From an uncultured SAR116 cluster alpha proteobacterium (GTDB lineage Bacteria > Pseudomonadota > Alphaproteobacteria > Puniceispirillales > Puniceispirillaceae), in contig CACPDC010000003.1 of NCBI GenBank assembly GCA_902632595.1, positions 1 through 64,000 on the forward strand: a stretch of 64,000 bases of DNA. The letters run 5' to 3'. The notes beneath the pieces were generated by a model that saw only the letters and a program-made list of their open reading frames with translations, had not been told where the DNA came from and searched no databases. The translations under genes were made by a program, and so were the position numbers. Positions 10,580 to 21,523 of the stretch are shown here, piece after piece. Positions within the stretch are counted from its first letter, which is position 1, and every line of letters begins with the position of its first letter.

Positions 10580-13395
10580 TGACGAAAAAAACTTTCAGCG
10601 AACAAACAACAGCTATCGAATATACATCTTTGTTAGCTCCGGTCGATTTAGCCAATTATAATAAAAGTCATGTTTTACACTCGAAGCGTCTCATTCAAGA
10701 TCTTAGCAAGATTCAATCTGAAAAAGATGATAATGAATTTCGTTTAATCCTCTTGAGTATTCTCAAAAAAACGCTTTTTCAAGCAAAAAATTATCTTGAA
10801 GAAAATCTCTACAAAAATAATGATGGCGCAATATATGTTGGTACACATGCTGTAATTATGGACCAACTTATATCCATCATCCATAAGACAGTTTCAGAGA
10901 GATTCCGAGTAAAAAAAATAATTGGTTTATCTATTTTAGCTGTTGGTGGATACGGTAGAGGAGAGCTTGCCCCTCATAGTGACATAGACATTTTGTTTCT
11001 ACATCAGAAAAACCAATTATCCCAACATCAGCCAATAATTGAATATATCTTATATTTATTATGGGATCTTGGATTGAAGGTAGGTCATGCCACAAGAACA
11101 ATCGATCAATCCTTAGGTGCTGCTAGTAGTGATATCACAATAATGACTTCTCTATTAGAGATCAGGCTTATTCATGGAGATGAGCAATTGTTCGATACTT
11201 TTGATACACGACTTCGTTTTTGGTTAGCAAATCAATCAGTATCACAATTTGTAACAGAAAAACTCCGGGAAAGAGACACTAGGCATAAACAGCATGGTGC
11301 TACTCGTTACATGGTAGAGCCGCAAATAAAAGAGGGTAAGGGTGGTTTGAGAGACCTCCACACATTATTTTGGATAGCTAAATTTGCTTATAAAGTGAAT
11401 TCTGTTGAAGGGATAATAAAGCGAGGTGTTTTAAGAGTCTCTGAGGCAAAAAGTTTTGCGTCTTCACAGCGGTTTTTGTGGACTGTGCGGTGTTTTTTAC
11501 ATTTACGTTCAAAACGAGAAGATGACAGGCTCACATTCGATGCCCAGATTGATATTGCACCAATGATGGGTTTTTCAGGCAGGGCAGGTATGCGCGGTGT
11601 TGAACGTTTTATGAAACGTTATTTTCTGGCAGCGAGGCAGGTGGGTACCCTTACAAGGATATTTTGTGCAGCTATAGAAAGTGATTTTGAAAACAAAGGT
11701 ATATTTAAACTGGGAAGAATTTTAAACTTTGGCAGTTTTTATAACCAGTCTAAATTTGCCCCTTTTGAAATTCAAAAAAACAGATTGAGTTTACCCTATT
11801 CCGTGCGTTTCAGAGATAATCAAGAACTACTCATGCGTATCTTCCATCATGCTCAATTTCTTAAGTCAGATATTCACCCTGAAACTTTTAGGCGAATGAC
11901 TAGAGCGATAAAGTCCAGTTCTGTGTTGCAACTTCAAACAGAAGAAAACAAGAGGTTGTTTTTGGAAATATTGACTGCAAGAGACTCAGCTGGTCGGGTG
12001 CTTCGACTTATGAATGATGCTGGTTATCTAAGCAAATTTTTGCCTGAATTTGGTCACGTTGTAGGAATGATGCAGTTCGATATGTACCACAGCTATACGG
12101 TAGATGAACACACGATCAAAGCTGTGGAAATTCTAAATGAAATTGAAACTGGAATGATTAAAAGTGAGGCCCCATTAGCCTGTGAACTAATACATCAGAC
12201 AGAAGCAAGAAAAGTTTTGTATATGGCTATTTTTTTGCATGACTTGGCTAAGGGAAAAGGAGGAGATCATTCAGTTTTGGGCTCTGAGATAGCAGAAAAA
12301 TTGTGTCCTCTGTTTAATTTTTCTGAAGACGAAACGGATACAGTTAAATGGCTTATTAGATGGCACTTGCTAATAAGTAAAGTCGCTTTTCGTTATGATC
12401 TCAACGATCCAAAAACAATAGAAAATTTTGTAGCAGATGTCCAATCTCTTGAAAGATTAAAGTTACTCTTAGTTTTTACTGTTGCAGATATAAGAGCTGT
12501 TGGACCAAACATTTGGAATGGATGGAAAGCAAGTTTGATGCGAGTATTGTACTATGAATCAGAGCGAGTGCTTGGGGGCTTGGCACCAACTCACGAAGGA
12601 AGTGGTTTATCAGAACAGGCAAAATTAAGAGCAAAAGCGTTGATACAACAAGAATTAAACTGGAGCAATGAGGAATTTGAAAGCTATCAAGAATTATTTT
12701 ATCCTTCATATTGGTCAACATTTGACGCTCAAACACATCTTTTCCATTGCAAATTACTAGGACATTTTTATGAGGGCCAAAAGCCACTTTGTTTGGATTT
12801 GACTATTAAAGAAGATAGTAAATCGACAATGCTAACTGTTATAACACAGGACCATCCCGGCCTTTTTAGCAGGATAGCAGGTGCAGTTGCTATGGCCGGA
12901 TGTCATATTGTTTTTGCACGTATCAACACTCGCAAAGACGGCACGATTCTTGATGAATTTATGATACAAACTTCAGATAAATTAGCTGTAGAAGAGGCGA
13001 AAACTTTATCTAGAATTCGAAAAATGATAGATGATACCTTAGCCGGAAAATTTGTTTTGGCAAAACAGCTTGGAGAGAAAACCAAGGCTATATCAAGGCG
13101 CCAGAAGGCAATGTTGACTGTGCCAAGAGTAACTATAACTAACCAGATGAGCAACACTCATACTGTTTTGGAAATTAGCGGATCAGATAGACCTCAGCTT
13201 TTATATGATTTAACTCGTAAAATAGCTCAGCTAGGGTTACAGATTAATTCGGCATCTGTCTCTACATATGGTGATAGAGCCGTTGATGTTTTTTATGTAA
13301 AAGATATTTTTGGTATGAAAATAAAAACAGATATGATGATCGAAAAAATCAGAACATCTCTCCTGCAGGTTTTTAAACAATCAGATAAAGAGTAG
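10576..13395 (+). CDS. glnD: [Protein-PII] uridylyltransferase / UR
   Basis: GGYGRGELAPHSDIDILFL nucleotidyltransferase motif; HD domain (FLHDLAKGKGGDHS); C-terminal ACT domains; ATGA overlap with mutS. Confidence 0.97.
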   Translation: MMTKKTFSEQTTAIEYTSLLAPVDLANYNKSHVLHSKRLIQDLSKIQSEKDDNEFRLILLSILKKTLFQAKNYLEENLYKNNDGAIYVGTHAVIMDQLISIIHKTVSERFRVKKIIGLSILAVGGYGRGELAPHSDIDILFLHQKNQLSQHQPIIEYILYLLWDLGLKVGHATRTIDQSLGAASSDITIMTSLLEIRLIHGDEQLFDTFDTRLRFWLANQSVSQFVTEKLRERDTRHKQHGATRYMVEPQIKEGKGGLRDLHTLFWIAKFAYKVNSVEGIIKRGVLRVSEAKSFASSQRFLWTVRCFLHLRSKREDDRLTFDAQIDIAPMMGFSGRAGMRGVERFMKRYFLAARQVGTLTRIFCAAIESDFENKGIFKLGRILNFGSFYNQSKFAPFEIQKNRLSLPYSVRFRDNQELLMRIFHHAQFLKSDIHPETFRRMTRAIKSSSVLQLQTEENKRLFLEILTARDSAGRVLRLMNDAGYLSKFLPEFGHVVGMMQFDMYHSYTVDEHTIKAVEILNEIETGMIKSEAPLACELIHQTEARKVLYMAIFLHDLAKGKGGDHSVLGSEIAEKLCPLFNFSEDETDTVKWLIRWHLLISKVAFRYDLNDPKTIENFVADVQSLERLKLLLVFTVADIRAVGPNIWNGWKASLMRVLYYESERVLGGLAPTHEGSGLSEQAKLRAKALIQQELNWSNEEFESYQELFYPSYWSTFDAQTHLFHCKLLGHFYEGQKPLCLDLTIKEDSKSTMLTVITQDHPGLFSRIAGAVAMAGCHIVFARINTRKDGTILDEFMIQTSDKLAVEEAKTLSRIRKMIDDTLAGKFVLAKQLGEKTKAISRRQKAMLTVPRVTITNQMSNTHTVLEISGSDRPQLLYDLTRKIAQLGLQINSASVSTYGDRAVDVFYVKDIFGMKIKTDMMIEKIRTSLLQVFKQSDKE

Positions 13396-13397
13396 AG

Positions 13398-14972
13398 ATG
13401 CAATCAATAAGCACCTATACAAATTCGGTAATTCAAGGTTTTAAGCAGGTTGGAGTTTTTACTGCGATTAGCCGTATCTTGGGTTTAGTTAGAGATGTAT
13501 TGTTAGCTTTAGTTCTAGGTGCTGGTGCAGCTTCAGATGCTTTTCTGGTAGCGCTTAAAATACCCAACTTTTTTAGGAAAATTACAGCTGAGGGTGCTTT
13601 AACTAACGTTTTTTTACCCGCTTATGAAAAAGAGGTTGCTGAAACCAACAAAAAAACTGCCCTTCATTTGGTTACGGAAATTCAAATTTTACTCGTCGTT
13701 AGCTTATCTTGTATTGTAATTCTTTTTGAACTGCTAATGCCCTCTATTATTCAGTTTCTTGCACCTGGTTTTAAATCGACGGCAGAGAGACTTTCAGCTG
13801 CTGTTTTCCTTGCTCGAATTACTATGCCTTATCTAGTTATGATATCACTCGTAGCTTTATGGTCAGCACTGTTAAACACGCATCGAATATTTTGGCCAGG
13901 AGCCGCTGCGCCCATTCTATTAAATTTAGCTCTAATTTTAGGAATTATTTTCGTGTTTCTATCAGCGGAGAGTTTATCTGAAGAAACCATATTGGGCTTG
14001 ACAGTTCCATTAGCATTTAGCGTTTTAGCAGCTGGGTTATTGCAATTATTACTGATAAAAATAGTGCTATTAAGAAGTAAATTAAATCCATCATGGAGAT
14101 GGACTGGATTAAGTAAATCAGGCAAAGAAATGTGGCAGTCTTTTGTCCCAGCTGCTCTTAGTGCTGGAAGTGTCCAAATAAATGTATTCATTGATATGAT
14201 TCTTGCTTCTCTTCTTCAAGTTGGCGCCATATCTTGGCTTTATTACAGTGATAGAATTAATCAACTACCTCTTGGTATAATCGGCATTGCACTTGGAACA
14301 GCCCTACTTCCTCATCTTGCACAATTATATGCTAATGGAAAAATAGAAGAAATGCGCGCTTCTCTCAGCAATTCTTTGTATTTAGCCTCTTTTTTTACAT
14401 TACCCGCAGCTACAGCGTTAATGATATTATCCTCTGTAATTATTTCTGGTGTATTTGGATATGGTGCTTTTGACGAGGCAGATGTTGAAGCAACAGCAAA
14501 AGCATTAGTAGCTTATGCTTTGGGGCTGCCTGCTTTTGTGGCCCAAAAATTATTCCAAGTTGTTTTTTATGCATCAAATAGGCCTTCACTTATTCTTTTA
14601 ATAAGTTCTATAACAGTATTTACAAATATAGTCCTAAGCATTATCTTGATGCAGACAATTGGCCACATTGGACTAGCATTAGGTACATCAATTTCTGCTT
14701 GGGGTGCTACTTTATGGTTTGCATATCTTCTTATAAAAGAGGGTTATTTAATTAAAAATAGTTTTTCTAGACTTTTGCCACTCATAATGTTTTGTGTATT
14801 GATGGCCATATTTCTAATAACGTTAGAAATATGGCTTAATAAAATCCTGTTTCTAAATATATATATTTTAGCGATATTGGTTTTTTGTGGTTTATTTTTT
14901 TACTTTGGAGTATCTCATTTGACTGGAAGCATCCCATCGGGGTTAATAAAGAAAAATTTGCCTAAGAATTAG
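13398..14972 (+). CDS. murJ: Lipid II flippase MurJ
   Basis: Multi-TM MviN/MurJ family: SRILGLVRDVLLALVLGAGAASDAFLVALKIPNFFRK; FVPAALSAGSVQINVFIDMILAS. Confidence 0.96.
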   Translation: MQSISTYTNSVIQGFKQVGVFTAISRILGLVRDVLLALVLGAGAASDAFLVALKIPNFFRKITAEGALTNVFLPAYEKEVAETNKKTALHLVTEIQILLVVSLSCIVILFELLMPSIIQFLAPGFKSTAERLSAAVFLARITMPYLVMISLVALWSALLNTHRIFWPGAAAPILLNLALILGIIFVFLSAESLSEETILGLTVPLAFSVLAAGLLQLLLIKIVLLRSKLNPSWRWTGLSKSGKEMWQSFVPAALSAGSVQINVFIDMILASLLQVGAISWLYYSDRINQLPLGIIGIALGTALLPHLAQLYANGKIEEMRASLSNSLYLASFFTLPAATALMILSSVIISGVFGYGAFDEADVEATAKALVAYALGLPAFVAQKLFQVVFYASNRPSLILLISSITVFTNIVLSIILMQTIGHIGLALGTSISAWGATLWFAYLLIKEGYLIKNSFSRLLPLIMFCVLMAIFLITLEIWLNKILFLNIYILAILVFCGLFFYFGVSHLTGSIPSGLIKKNLPKN

Positions 14973-15054
14973 TCTTACAATTACCTTCCTTTATGTTAGC
15001 TTGTAATACTTTTTCATAAAACGTAAGTAGAAAAACATTTAGTGGGAAAGAGCG

Positions 15055-16065
15055 ATGTTTGATGCGAGAGTTTTCTCAGGTGTGCAGCCTACAGGAAATC
15101 TTCATTTAGGAAATTACCTGGGTGCCATAAAAAATTGGGTTGGGTTGCAGAAAGACTATGAAACTATTTATTGCATTGTTGATTTACATGCCATAACAGT
15201 GCCACAAGACCCTGAAAGTTTAAAAATCGCAACTTATGAAGTAGCGGCCTGTCTCATCGCATCTGGTATACATGTTAATAACTCAATATTGTTTAACCAA
15301 TCTCAGGTGCCACAGCATGCAGAACTTGCGTGGTTATTTAATTGTGTCGCTCGTCTTGGATGGTTAAACCGAATGACTCAATTCAAGGAAAAAGCTGGTA
15401 AAAATAGGGAGAATGCAACAGTCGGATTATATGCATATCCTACCTTGATGGCGGCCGATATACTTGCCTATAAGGCAACGCACGTCCCGGTAGGTGATGA
15501 CCAAAAGCAGCATTTAGAACTCACTAGGGATATCGCAACGGCATTTAATTCAATGTTTGGGGAAAGTTTTTTTCCTTTACCGAAGCCCATTATTCAAAAA
15601 ACAGCAGCCCGAATTATGAGTCTTAGGGACGGTAAATCTAAGATGAGCAAATCTGAAGAATCTGATTTCACTAGAATAAACTTAAATGATGGAGATGATT
15701 TGATCTCTCAAAAAATCAAAAAAGCAAAAACTGACTCAGAACCATTACCAGATAATATTAAAGCACTTGAAGAAAGACCAGAAGCTAGAAATCTTGTGGG
15801 TATTTATGCAGCATTAACAAGTCAAAGCGAAGATAAAGTTTTATCAGAATTTTCAGGTGGGGGATTTGGAAAATTTAAACCGTTATTAGCCGAATGTTTG
15901 ATAAATGAGATTGCGCCAATAAGAAACGAGATGAACAAAATATTAAATGATAAAGCCGAGTTGGATCGGATATTGTTACGAGGAGCTGTCAGAGCGTCTT
16001 CAATAGCAAAACCTATATTGGCCAACTGTAAAAAGGTTATTGGATTCGTCCAATCCGTTAATTAA
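15055..16065 (+). CDS. trpS: Tryptophanyl-tRNA synthetase
   Basis: [21 protein letters not shown] (HIGH-type motif), KMSKS signature, [12 protein letters not shown]. Confidence 0.98.
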   Translation: MFDARVFSGVQPTGNLHLGNYLGAIKNWVGLQKDYETIYCIVDLHAITVPQDPESLKIATYEVAACLIASGIHVNNSILFNQSQVPQHAELAWLFNCVARLGWLNRMTQFKEKAGKNRENATVGLYAYPTLMAADILAYKATHVPVGDDQKQHLELTRDIATAFNSMFGESFFPLPKPIIQKTAARIMSLRDGKSKMSKSEESDFTRINLNDGDDLISQKIKKAKTDSEPLPDNIKALEERPEARNLVGIYAALTSQSEDKVLSEFSGGGFGKFKPLLAECLINEIAPIRNEMNKILNDKAELDRILLRGAVRASSIAKPILANCKKVIGFVQSVN

Positions 16066-16170
16066 TACGTAAAATATCTAAACTCTTTTCAAAAAGAAAT
16101 ATAATTGATACAATAATGAGAGTTTCTTGTTGGAATTTTTACTTATAACTTTTTGGAGAAAAATAAAAGT

Positions 16171-16746
16171 ATGTTTATTCAGACAGAAGAAACACCAAAC
16201 CCAGCAGCACTAAAGTTTATTCCTGGAGTGGATGTAATGGGAAAAGGTAATGCGGAGTTTAATTCTGCGGAAGAAGCAACGAATGCGCCACTTGCGAGAC
16301 GAATTTTTCAGATAGAGGGTGTGCAAACCGTATTTTTGGGAGCAGATTTTGTAGCAGTGACAAAAATAGATTCACTCGAATGGTTTTCTCTAAAACCAGC
16401 AATTTTAGCAGGTATCATGGAACATTTTGCATCTGGTTTGCCTGTTATTGAAAAATCAAATGAAACAGCCTCTTCTGCTGATGAAAACGATATCTCTGCT
16501 GATGATAACGACAGTGAAACAGTAAAACAAATTAAACATTTGATTGATACAAGAGTTAGACCCGCTGTTGCCATGGATGGGGGTGATATAATTTTTTCAT
16601 CCTATGAGGATGGAATCGTCACACTGCAGATGCGTGGTGCGTGCCAAGGCTGTCCTAGCAGCGCTGCGACGCTCAAAATGGGAATTGAAAACATGCTTCG
16701 ACATTATATTCCTGAAGTCAAAGAGGTAAGGCCTGCTGCCACTTGA
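16171..16746 (+). CDS. nfuA: NifU/NfuA-family Fe-S scaffold protein
   Basis: N-terminal MFIQTEETPNPAALKFIPG (NfuN) and C-terminal MRGACQGCPSSAATLKMGIE with CxxC; start set at the internal ATG, since the upstream 16153 start is TTG. Confidence 0.92.
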   Translation: MFIQTEETPNPAALKFIPGVDVMGKGNAEFNSAEEATNAPLARRIFQIEGVQTVFLGADFVAVTKIDSLEWFSLKPAILAGIMEHFASGLPVIEKSNETASSADENDISADDNDSETVKQIKHLIDTRVRPAVAMDGGDIIFSSYEDGIVTLQMRGACQGCPSSAATLKMGIENMLRHYIPEVKEVRPAAT

Positions 16747-16787
16747 TTTATACTTAAATATGAGTCAAATGATGGGAAAATTAAAAG

Positions 16788-17756
16788 ATGTTACGGTTGT
16801 TTCAACCTGGGGTTTTATTTGTATTGGTTTGTGCTTTTTTCCTTGGAATGCTTCTGCCATTAAATTTTGATAAGCCTCGTTTCTTTACACCGACAAAAAA
16901 GAGTAATTTCGAAACTGAGGAAATAACAGATTCAGCGCGCCAATTATATGATACCAAGCTTAACAAAATAAATATTTCAAAAAAAGAAATAGATTGGTTT
17001 CAGCAAGTCCCTATTGAGACAACTAAGAGATTTCTTCCAGATGAACTAAATGAGTTAAATTATTCATCATCTGGAATATTGAACATTCCTCAAATATTTT
17101 TGGAAAAAGTACCTGTTGGGCTGGATGAACTTCCGGTCGAGCAAAAGAAAGCAATTTTTATTAGATTTATGCTGCCTTTGATTTTGAAGGCGAACCAAGA
17201 GATTTGGGGTCAAAGAAAGGATATTATAAAGGCAAATAATTCATCTAATAAGACTGTGTTGAAGAGTATTGCAAAAACTTATAAAATTGACATAGAGATC
17301 ATGAAAAGTGACGAGATTCATAGCTGGGCTAATAACCACCTTTTGCCTATACCTACTTCTCTAGCTCTAGCACAGGCTGCCATTGAGTCAGGCTGGGGTA
17401 CGTCTCGTTTCTGTATTCAAGGAAATGCATTGTTTGGTCAATGGTCTTGGTCGCCTCAATCTGGTATTAAACCGCTAGAGGCTTCGAATAGTGACGCTGT
17501 TGTCCGAAGTTTTCCTAATCTTCAAAGTTCCGTCCATTCTTATATGAAAAATTTGAACACACACTCTGCTTACAAAGAATTTCGAACGCTCAGAAACTCA
17601 TATATTACTCAAGGTAAATGGCCAGACAGCGTGGAACTAGCCGCAGGATTATATCCCTACGCAGAAACTGGCGATCAATATGTTGAGTCCGTAAGAAATA
17701 TAATATTACAAAACAATCTGCAAAGATTTGATTACAGCAGATTGCTTATTTGGTAA
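16788..17756 (+). CDS. Bax-like glucosaminidase-family protein
   Basis: PTSLALAQAAIESGWGTSRFCIQGNALFGQW motif; N-terminal TM/signal anchor. Confidence 0.85.
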   Translation: MLRLFQPGVLFVLVCAFFLGMLLPLNFDKPRFFTPTKKSNFETEEITDSARQLYDTKLNKINISKKEIDWFQQVPIETTKRFLPDELNELNYSSSGILNIPQIFLEKVPVGLDELPVEQKKAIFIRFMLPLILKANQEIWGQRKDIIKANNSSNKTVLKSIAKTYKIDIEIMKSDEIHSWANNHLLPIPTSLALAQAAIESGWGTSRFCIQGNALFGQWSWSPQSGIKPLEASNSDAVVRSFPNLQSSVHSYMKNLNTHSAYKEFRTLRNSYITQGKWPDSVELAAGLYPYAETGDQYVESVRNIILQNNLQRFDYSRLLIW

Positions 17757-18864
17757 GGAATTGTCTTCCATACCAGCGCCAACGTCCATTTTCTGCCGGC
17801 ATTGTGCAATTTATGCGTGACCGAGGTCCCTTCATCATTCCAGGCAATCTAATTTCCACTCTTGGACCTAGTATCTCGACATTAAGTTGACCAAATTCAC
17901 CTGAAAAGCATCTTAATTGACTGATCGGTGTAAGTGACTCGTCTACGGTAAAACCGTATAAAGGAGGATTTTCTTTCAGAACCATATTTTGAGGTGTAAT
18001 ATCTTTTACTCTTAAAGGTTTTCCATCGAGTGCAAGTTTAAGCCGTTCAATTGAGCCATAGTTTTCATTAAAGGCGAATCTCGGTAGCTCAAACATATTA
18101 TCTTCAGCAAATAAAACGCCAGAATTCTGTCCAAAAGCCGCAATAAACCCTGCCTCTTTCACAGCTCTGACAACATCGAGTGAATATTCCCCATATGGAT
18201 ATGCAAATAATTTCGGATATTGGCCAGTTTCTTGCAGAAATCTATTGTTTGATAATGAAATTTCTTGTTCGATTTTTATTGGAGATAATCTATGCATATG
18301 AGGGTGCGATTTGGTCTGGGAGCCAATTATTACTCCATTATCCTGCAGTTCGCGTATCTGATCCCAATCCATGTAGTTTCTAAGGTTGTTGTCTACCGGA
18401 TCGGTTGCGATGAATATTGTAAATGGAAAGCCATATTCTTTTAACCGCGGCCAAGCTTCTGTGTACACAGATAAATAAGCATCATCAATTGTGATCGCTA
18501 CGGTTTTATCGTTTACTTCACCGCCAGATTGCAAAGTTTCGATTATTTCCAAAAGAGGTGCTACTGTGTAATCACCCTGGGAAATAAACTCAAGGTGGGA
18601 TTCAAACTGTTCCAGAGTGACATTTGTCGAAGGAAAACGGCTCTCACCAAATCGATGATACATAATAACTGTAATATAGTCATTTTTATCTGTAGCGCCT
18701 ACCTTATTTAGGAAAGTGGCATCAACACTTACGAAGCTAAAGTAAAGTAATAAAATTGAAAATAAAGATATTTTGCTTAGCATGAGATATATTTTTCTGA
18801 TATTTTTAAATGTTATACCATAATTTGTTGACATAAAAACACTTCTTTGTTGGTGTATTTGCAA
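17746..18864 (-). CDS. Polysaccharide deacetylase family protein
   Basis: VIMYHRFGE, VAITIDDAYLSVY, SQTKSHPHMHRL, FAYPYGEYS NodB-homology motifs; N-terminal signal. The start could be the internal Met around 18834. Confidence 0.85.
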   Translation of the reverse strand: MQIHQQRSVFMSTNYGITFKNIRKIYLMLSKISLFSILLLYFSFVSVDATFLNKVGATDKNDYITVIMYHRFGESRFPSTNVTLEQFESHLEFISQGDYTVAPLLEIIETLQSGGEVNDKTVAITIDDAYLSVYTEAWPRLKEYGFPFTIFIATDPVDNNLRNYMDWDQIRELQDNGVIIGSQTKSHPHMHRLSPIKIEQEISLSNNRFLQETGQYPKLFAYPYGEYSLDVVRAVKEAGFIAAFGQNSGVLFAEDNMFELPRFAFNENYGSIERLKLALDGKPLRVKDITPQNMVLKENPPLYGFTVDESLTPISQLRCFSGEFGQLNVEILGPRVEIRLPGMMKGPRSRINCTMPAENGRWRWYGRQFLTK

Positions 18865-18887
18865 TAAAAAACGTTATTTAGAAAAAA

Positions 18888-19610
18888 ATGATTTTACTTG
18901 CGCTTGAGTCTTCTGCCGAATTGAGTTCAGTTGTTGTTTGGAAGGACTGGAGAATCCTTTCCCATCAAATAGTGGAGTCTAGATTTGGCCATGCTGAACG
19001 AATAATAAATCAGGTAGATACAGCCCTTAAACAAGCTAAAGTTGAGTTTAGCCAAATTGATTTTTTTGTTGGTGGGAGAGGTCCCGGGTCTTTTACAGGT
19101 ATACGCACTTGTCTTGCTGCTATCACTGGATTTAGCGTCGTTACAAACAAAGCTCTTTATGGAGTAAATGGGCTATCTGCTTTGGGTTTCAATTGCTTTA
19201 TTACACTTAAAAAAATGGATAATTATAATGATAAGACGAGAATTTTTGCAGTCTCGGACACACGAAAAAATTCATTTTATTTTCAGGAGTTTAAAAAAGA
19301 AAATCCGTTATCTGATAGCATATTCGAGCTTTCTTTGGAAGAATTACAAGATATGATTAGTTCCGCAACTGTTGCTGGGCGCCATATAGATATATGTGGG
19401 CCATTTTCCGAAGACTTTTGGAAAGAAAAAATTGAAATAGAAAAATTTCAAGCAGTAAATTACAACACCACGAAACTTAATGCTACCCACATTGCAAACT
19501 ATTTTGCATGGCAGATGGAGAATGATAAACAGATTTCTTCCGCAACTCCTATATACTTGACCCCGGCGAAAATTTTTAATTCAAAAAATACTACTAAATT
19601 TTTTAAATAA
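18888..19610 (+). CDS. tsaB: tRNA threonylcarbamoyladenosine biosynthesis protein TsaB
   Basis: LALESSAELSSVVV; GHAERIINQVD; GRGPGSFTGIRTCLAA. Confidence 0.93.
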   Translation: MILLALESSAELSSVVVWKDWRILSHQIVESRFGHAERIINQVDTALKQAKVEFSQIDFFVGGRGPGSFTGIRTCLAAITGFSVVTNKALYGVNGLSALGFNCFITLKKMDNYNDKTRIFAVSDTRKNSFYFQEFKKENPLSDSIFELSLEELQDMISSATVAGRHIDICGPFSEDFWKEKIEIEKFQAVNYNTTKLNATHIANYFAWQMENDKQISSATPIYLTPAKIFNSKNTTKFFK

Positions 19611-19624
19611 CACATATAAATCCC

Positions 19625-20074
19625 ATGATTTTTATAAAAAAGATAACTCAACAAAATAGGAACTGCGTTTTTAAATTATATGAGCAGATTTATTCAACTA
19701 ATAGAAATTCTGCCGCGTTTTTAGAAATTATGAACAAACCGTCTCATATCGGTTTTAGCGGTTATGTAAATAATAAATTGATTTGTTTTATTTCAGCTTA
19801 TCATGTTTTGGATGAAATAGATATTATTGAACTTTGCGTTGCACAAAAAATGCGAAGGCAAAGTATTGGTTTTGAGTTGGTCACTCATCTTCAGCGTCAT
19901 TGTATTCACAATGAGATAGAAAAAATTTTTCTTGATGTTGCAAAAAATAATATTGCTGCTATTGGTCTTTATGAGAAGGCTGGATTCAATAAGATTAGAG
20001 TTAGAAAAAATTATTATAAACTAGGTAGTTTTTCCATTGATGCATATGGATATTGTTGGAATATGAAAATTTAA
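19625..20074 (+). CDS. rimI: GNAT acetyltransferase, RimI-like
   Basis: IIELCVAQKMRRQSIGFELVTHLQ acetyl-CoA loop; FLDVAKNNIAAIGLYEKAGFNKIRVRKNYY; next to tsaB. Confidence 0.8.
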   Translation: MIFIKKITQQNRNCVFKLYEQIYSTNRNSAAFLEIMNKPSHIGFSGYVNNKLICFISAYHVLDEIDIIELCVAQKMRRQSIGFELVTHLQRHCIHNEIEKIFLDVAKNNIAAIGLYEKAGFNKIRVRKNYYKLGSFSIDAYGYCWNMKI

Positions 20075-20170
20075 AAATTTTTATTGGTAATACAAACTTG
20101 CACTGTCTTAAAACTTAAAGTATTCACCCAATGAAACTTAGAAGTTAAATTTATTATTGATTGTTAATTT

Positions 20171-21508
20171 ATGAAAAATCTATTTATTAAAACTTATGGC
20201 TGCCAGATGAATGTATATGATTCTGACAGGATGAAGGACTCCTTAGCGCCACTTGGCTATCAGGAAGGCAGCGATTTGCAAGAAGCTGACATGATTGTGA
20301 TAAATACTTGCCACATTAGAGAGAAAGCATCGGAGAAAGTGTTTTCTGAACTTGGTCGGTTACGAAAAGTAAAACAACGCGCTGAACAAGAACAAAATCG
20401 GAGGGTAAAGATTGTTGTTGCCGGGTGTGTAGCCCAAGCTGAGGGTGAAGAAATTACCAGACGCGCCCCCTGGGTTGATATTGTTGTTGGTCCACAAACC
20501 TATCACAGGCTTCCGGATCTGGTGGCAAAGCTAGACCCCGTTCAAAGAAACCACTTGATTGACATTGAGTTTCCACCTGAATTGAAATTTGACTTTTTAC
20601 CAGAAAACTTAGGGCAGCGCGGCCCTGCTGCATTTTTATCTGTGCAGGAAGGATGTGATAAGTTCTGTAGTTTTTGTGTGGTTCCCTACACAAGAGGAGC
20701 TGAGTTTTCACGTTCCGTAGAAACCATTTTGGATGAGGCAAAAACATTAATTTCATCAGGCACAAAAGAAATTACTCTACTTGGCCAAAATGTTAATGCT
20801 TGGCACGGGCTTGGACCTAGTGGAAATGAGTGGGGGCTTGGGAGGTTAATTTTTGCGCTGGCAGAAATGCCAGAACTTCAGCGCATTCGTTACACGACTT
20901 CCCATCCGTTAGATATGGATGAAGAATTAATAAGTGCTCATGCGCAAGTAGATAAACTAATGCCCTATCTTCATTTACCAATTCAGTCTGGCTCCGATAG
21001 AATTTTACAAGCTATGAATAGGCGTCATACGGCTGCAGATTATTTGAACATCATAGATCGTCTGCGTTCAGTGAGAACGGATATTGCTTTGTCTAGTGAT
21101 TTTATAGTTGGATTCCCAGGAGAAACTGATAAAGACTTTGCGGACACTTTAAAATTAATAGATAAGGTTGGATATGCATCAGCATACTCTTTTAAATATA
21201 GCATGAGACCTGGTACTCCAGCAGCATCTAAATTTTTACAGGTGCCGGAGGAAGTTAAATCAGATCGTCTCTCATCCTTACAGCAATTGTTGGATGCTCA
21301 GCAATTTGCTTTTAACAAAACATGCGAGTCTATGAAATTCGACGTTCTTGTTGAGCAAAAAGCGCCAAGAAAAGGACAGTTAAACGCTAGAACGCCTTAC
21401 ATGCAATCTGTATATTTTGACGGTCCAGAAAGTTTGATAGGTAAAATAGCACGGGTAAAAGTTTCTCAAGCAAGGAATAATTCTCTAAGTGCAGAAATTA
21501 TTCAATAA
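20171..21508 (+). CDS. miaB: tRNA-2-methylthio-N6-dimethylallyladenosine synthase
   Basis: KTYGCQMNVYDSDRM; radical SAM CDKFCSFCVVPYTRG; TRAM domain C-terminus. Confidence 0.97.
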   Translation: MKNLFIKTYGCQMNVYDSDRMKDSLAPLGYQEGSDLQEADMIVINTCHIREKASEKVFSELGRLRKVKQRAEQEQNRRVKIVVAGCVAQAEGEEITRRAPWVDIVVGPQTYHRLPDLVAKLDPVQRNHLIDIEFPPELKFDFLPENLGQRGPAAFLSVQEGCDKFCSFCVVPYTRGAEFSRSVETILDEAKTLISSGTKEITLLGQNVNAWHGLGPSGNEWGLGRLIFALAEMPELQRIRYTTSHPLDMDEELISAHAQVDKLMPYLHLPIQSGSDRILQAMNRRHTAADYLNIIDRLRSVRTDIALSSDFIVGFPGETDKDFADTLKLIDKVGYASAYSFKYSMRPGTPAASKFLQVPEEVKSDRLSSLQQLLDAQQFAFNKTCESMKFDVLVEQKAPRKGQLNARTPYMQSVYFDGPESLIGKIARVKVSQARNNSLSAEIIQ

Positions 21509-21523
21509 AGAGAGGTAATTTGA

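Noticed and set aside
16153-16170. TTG start for nfuA giving MEKNKS extension
   Set aside because: MFIQTEETPNPA is the conserved N-terminus, so the ATG at 16171 is preferred.
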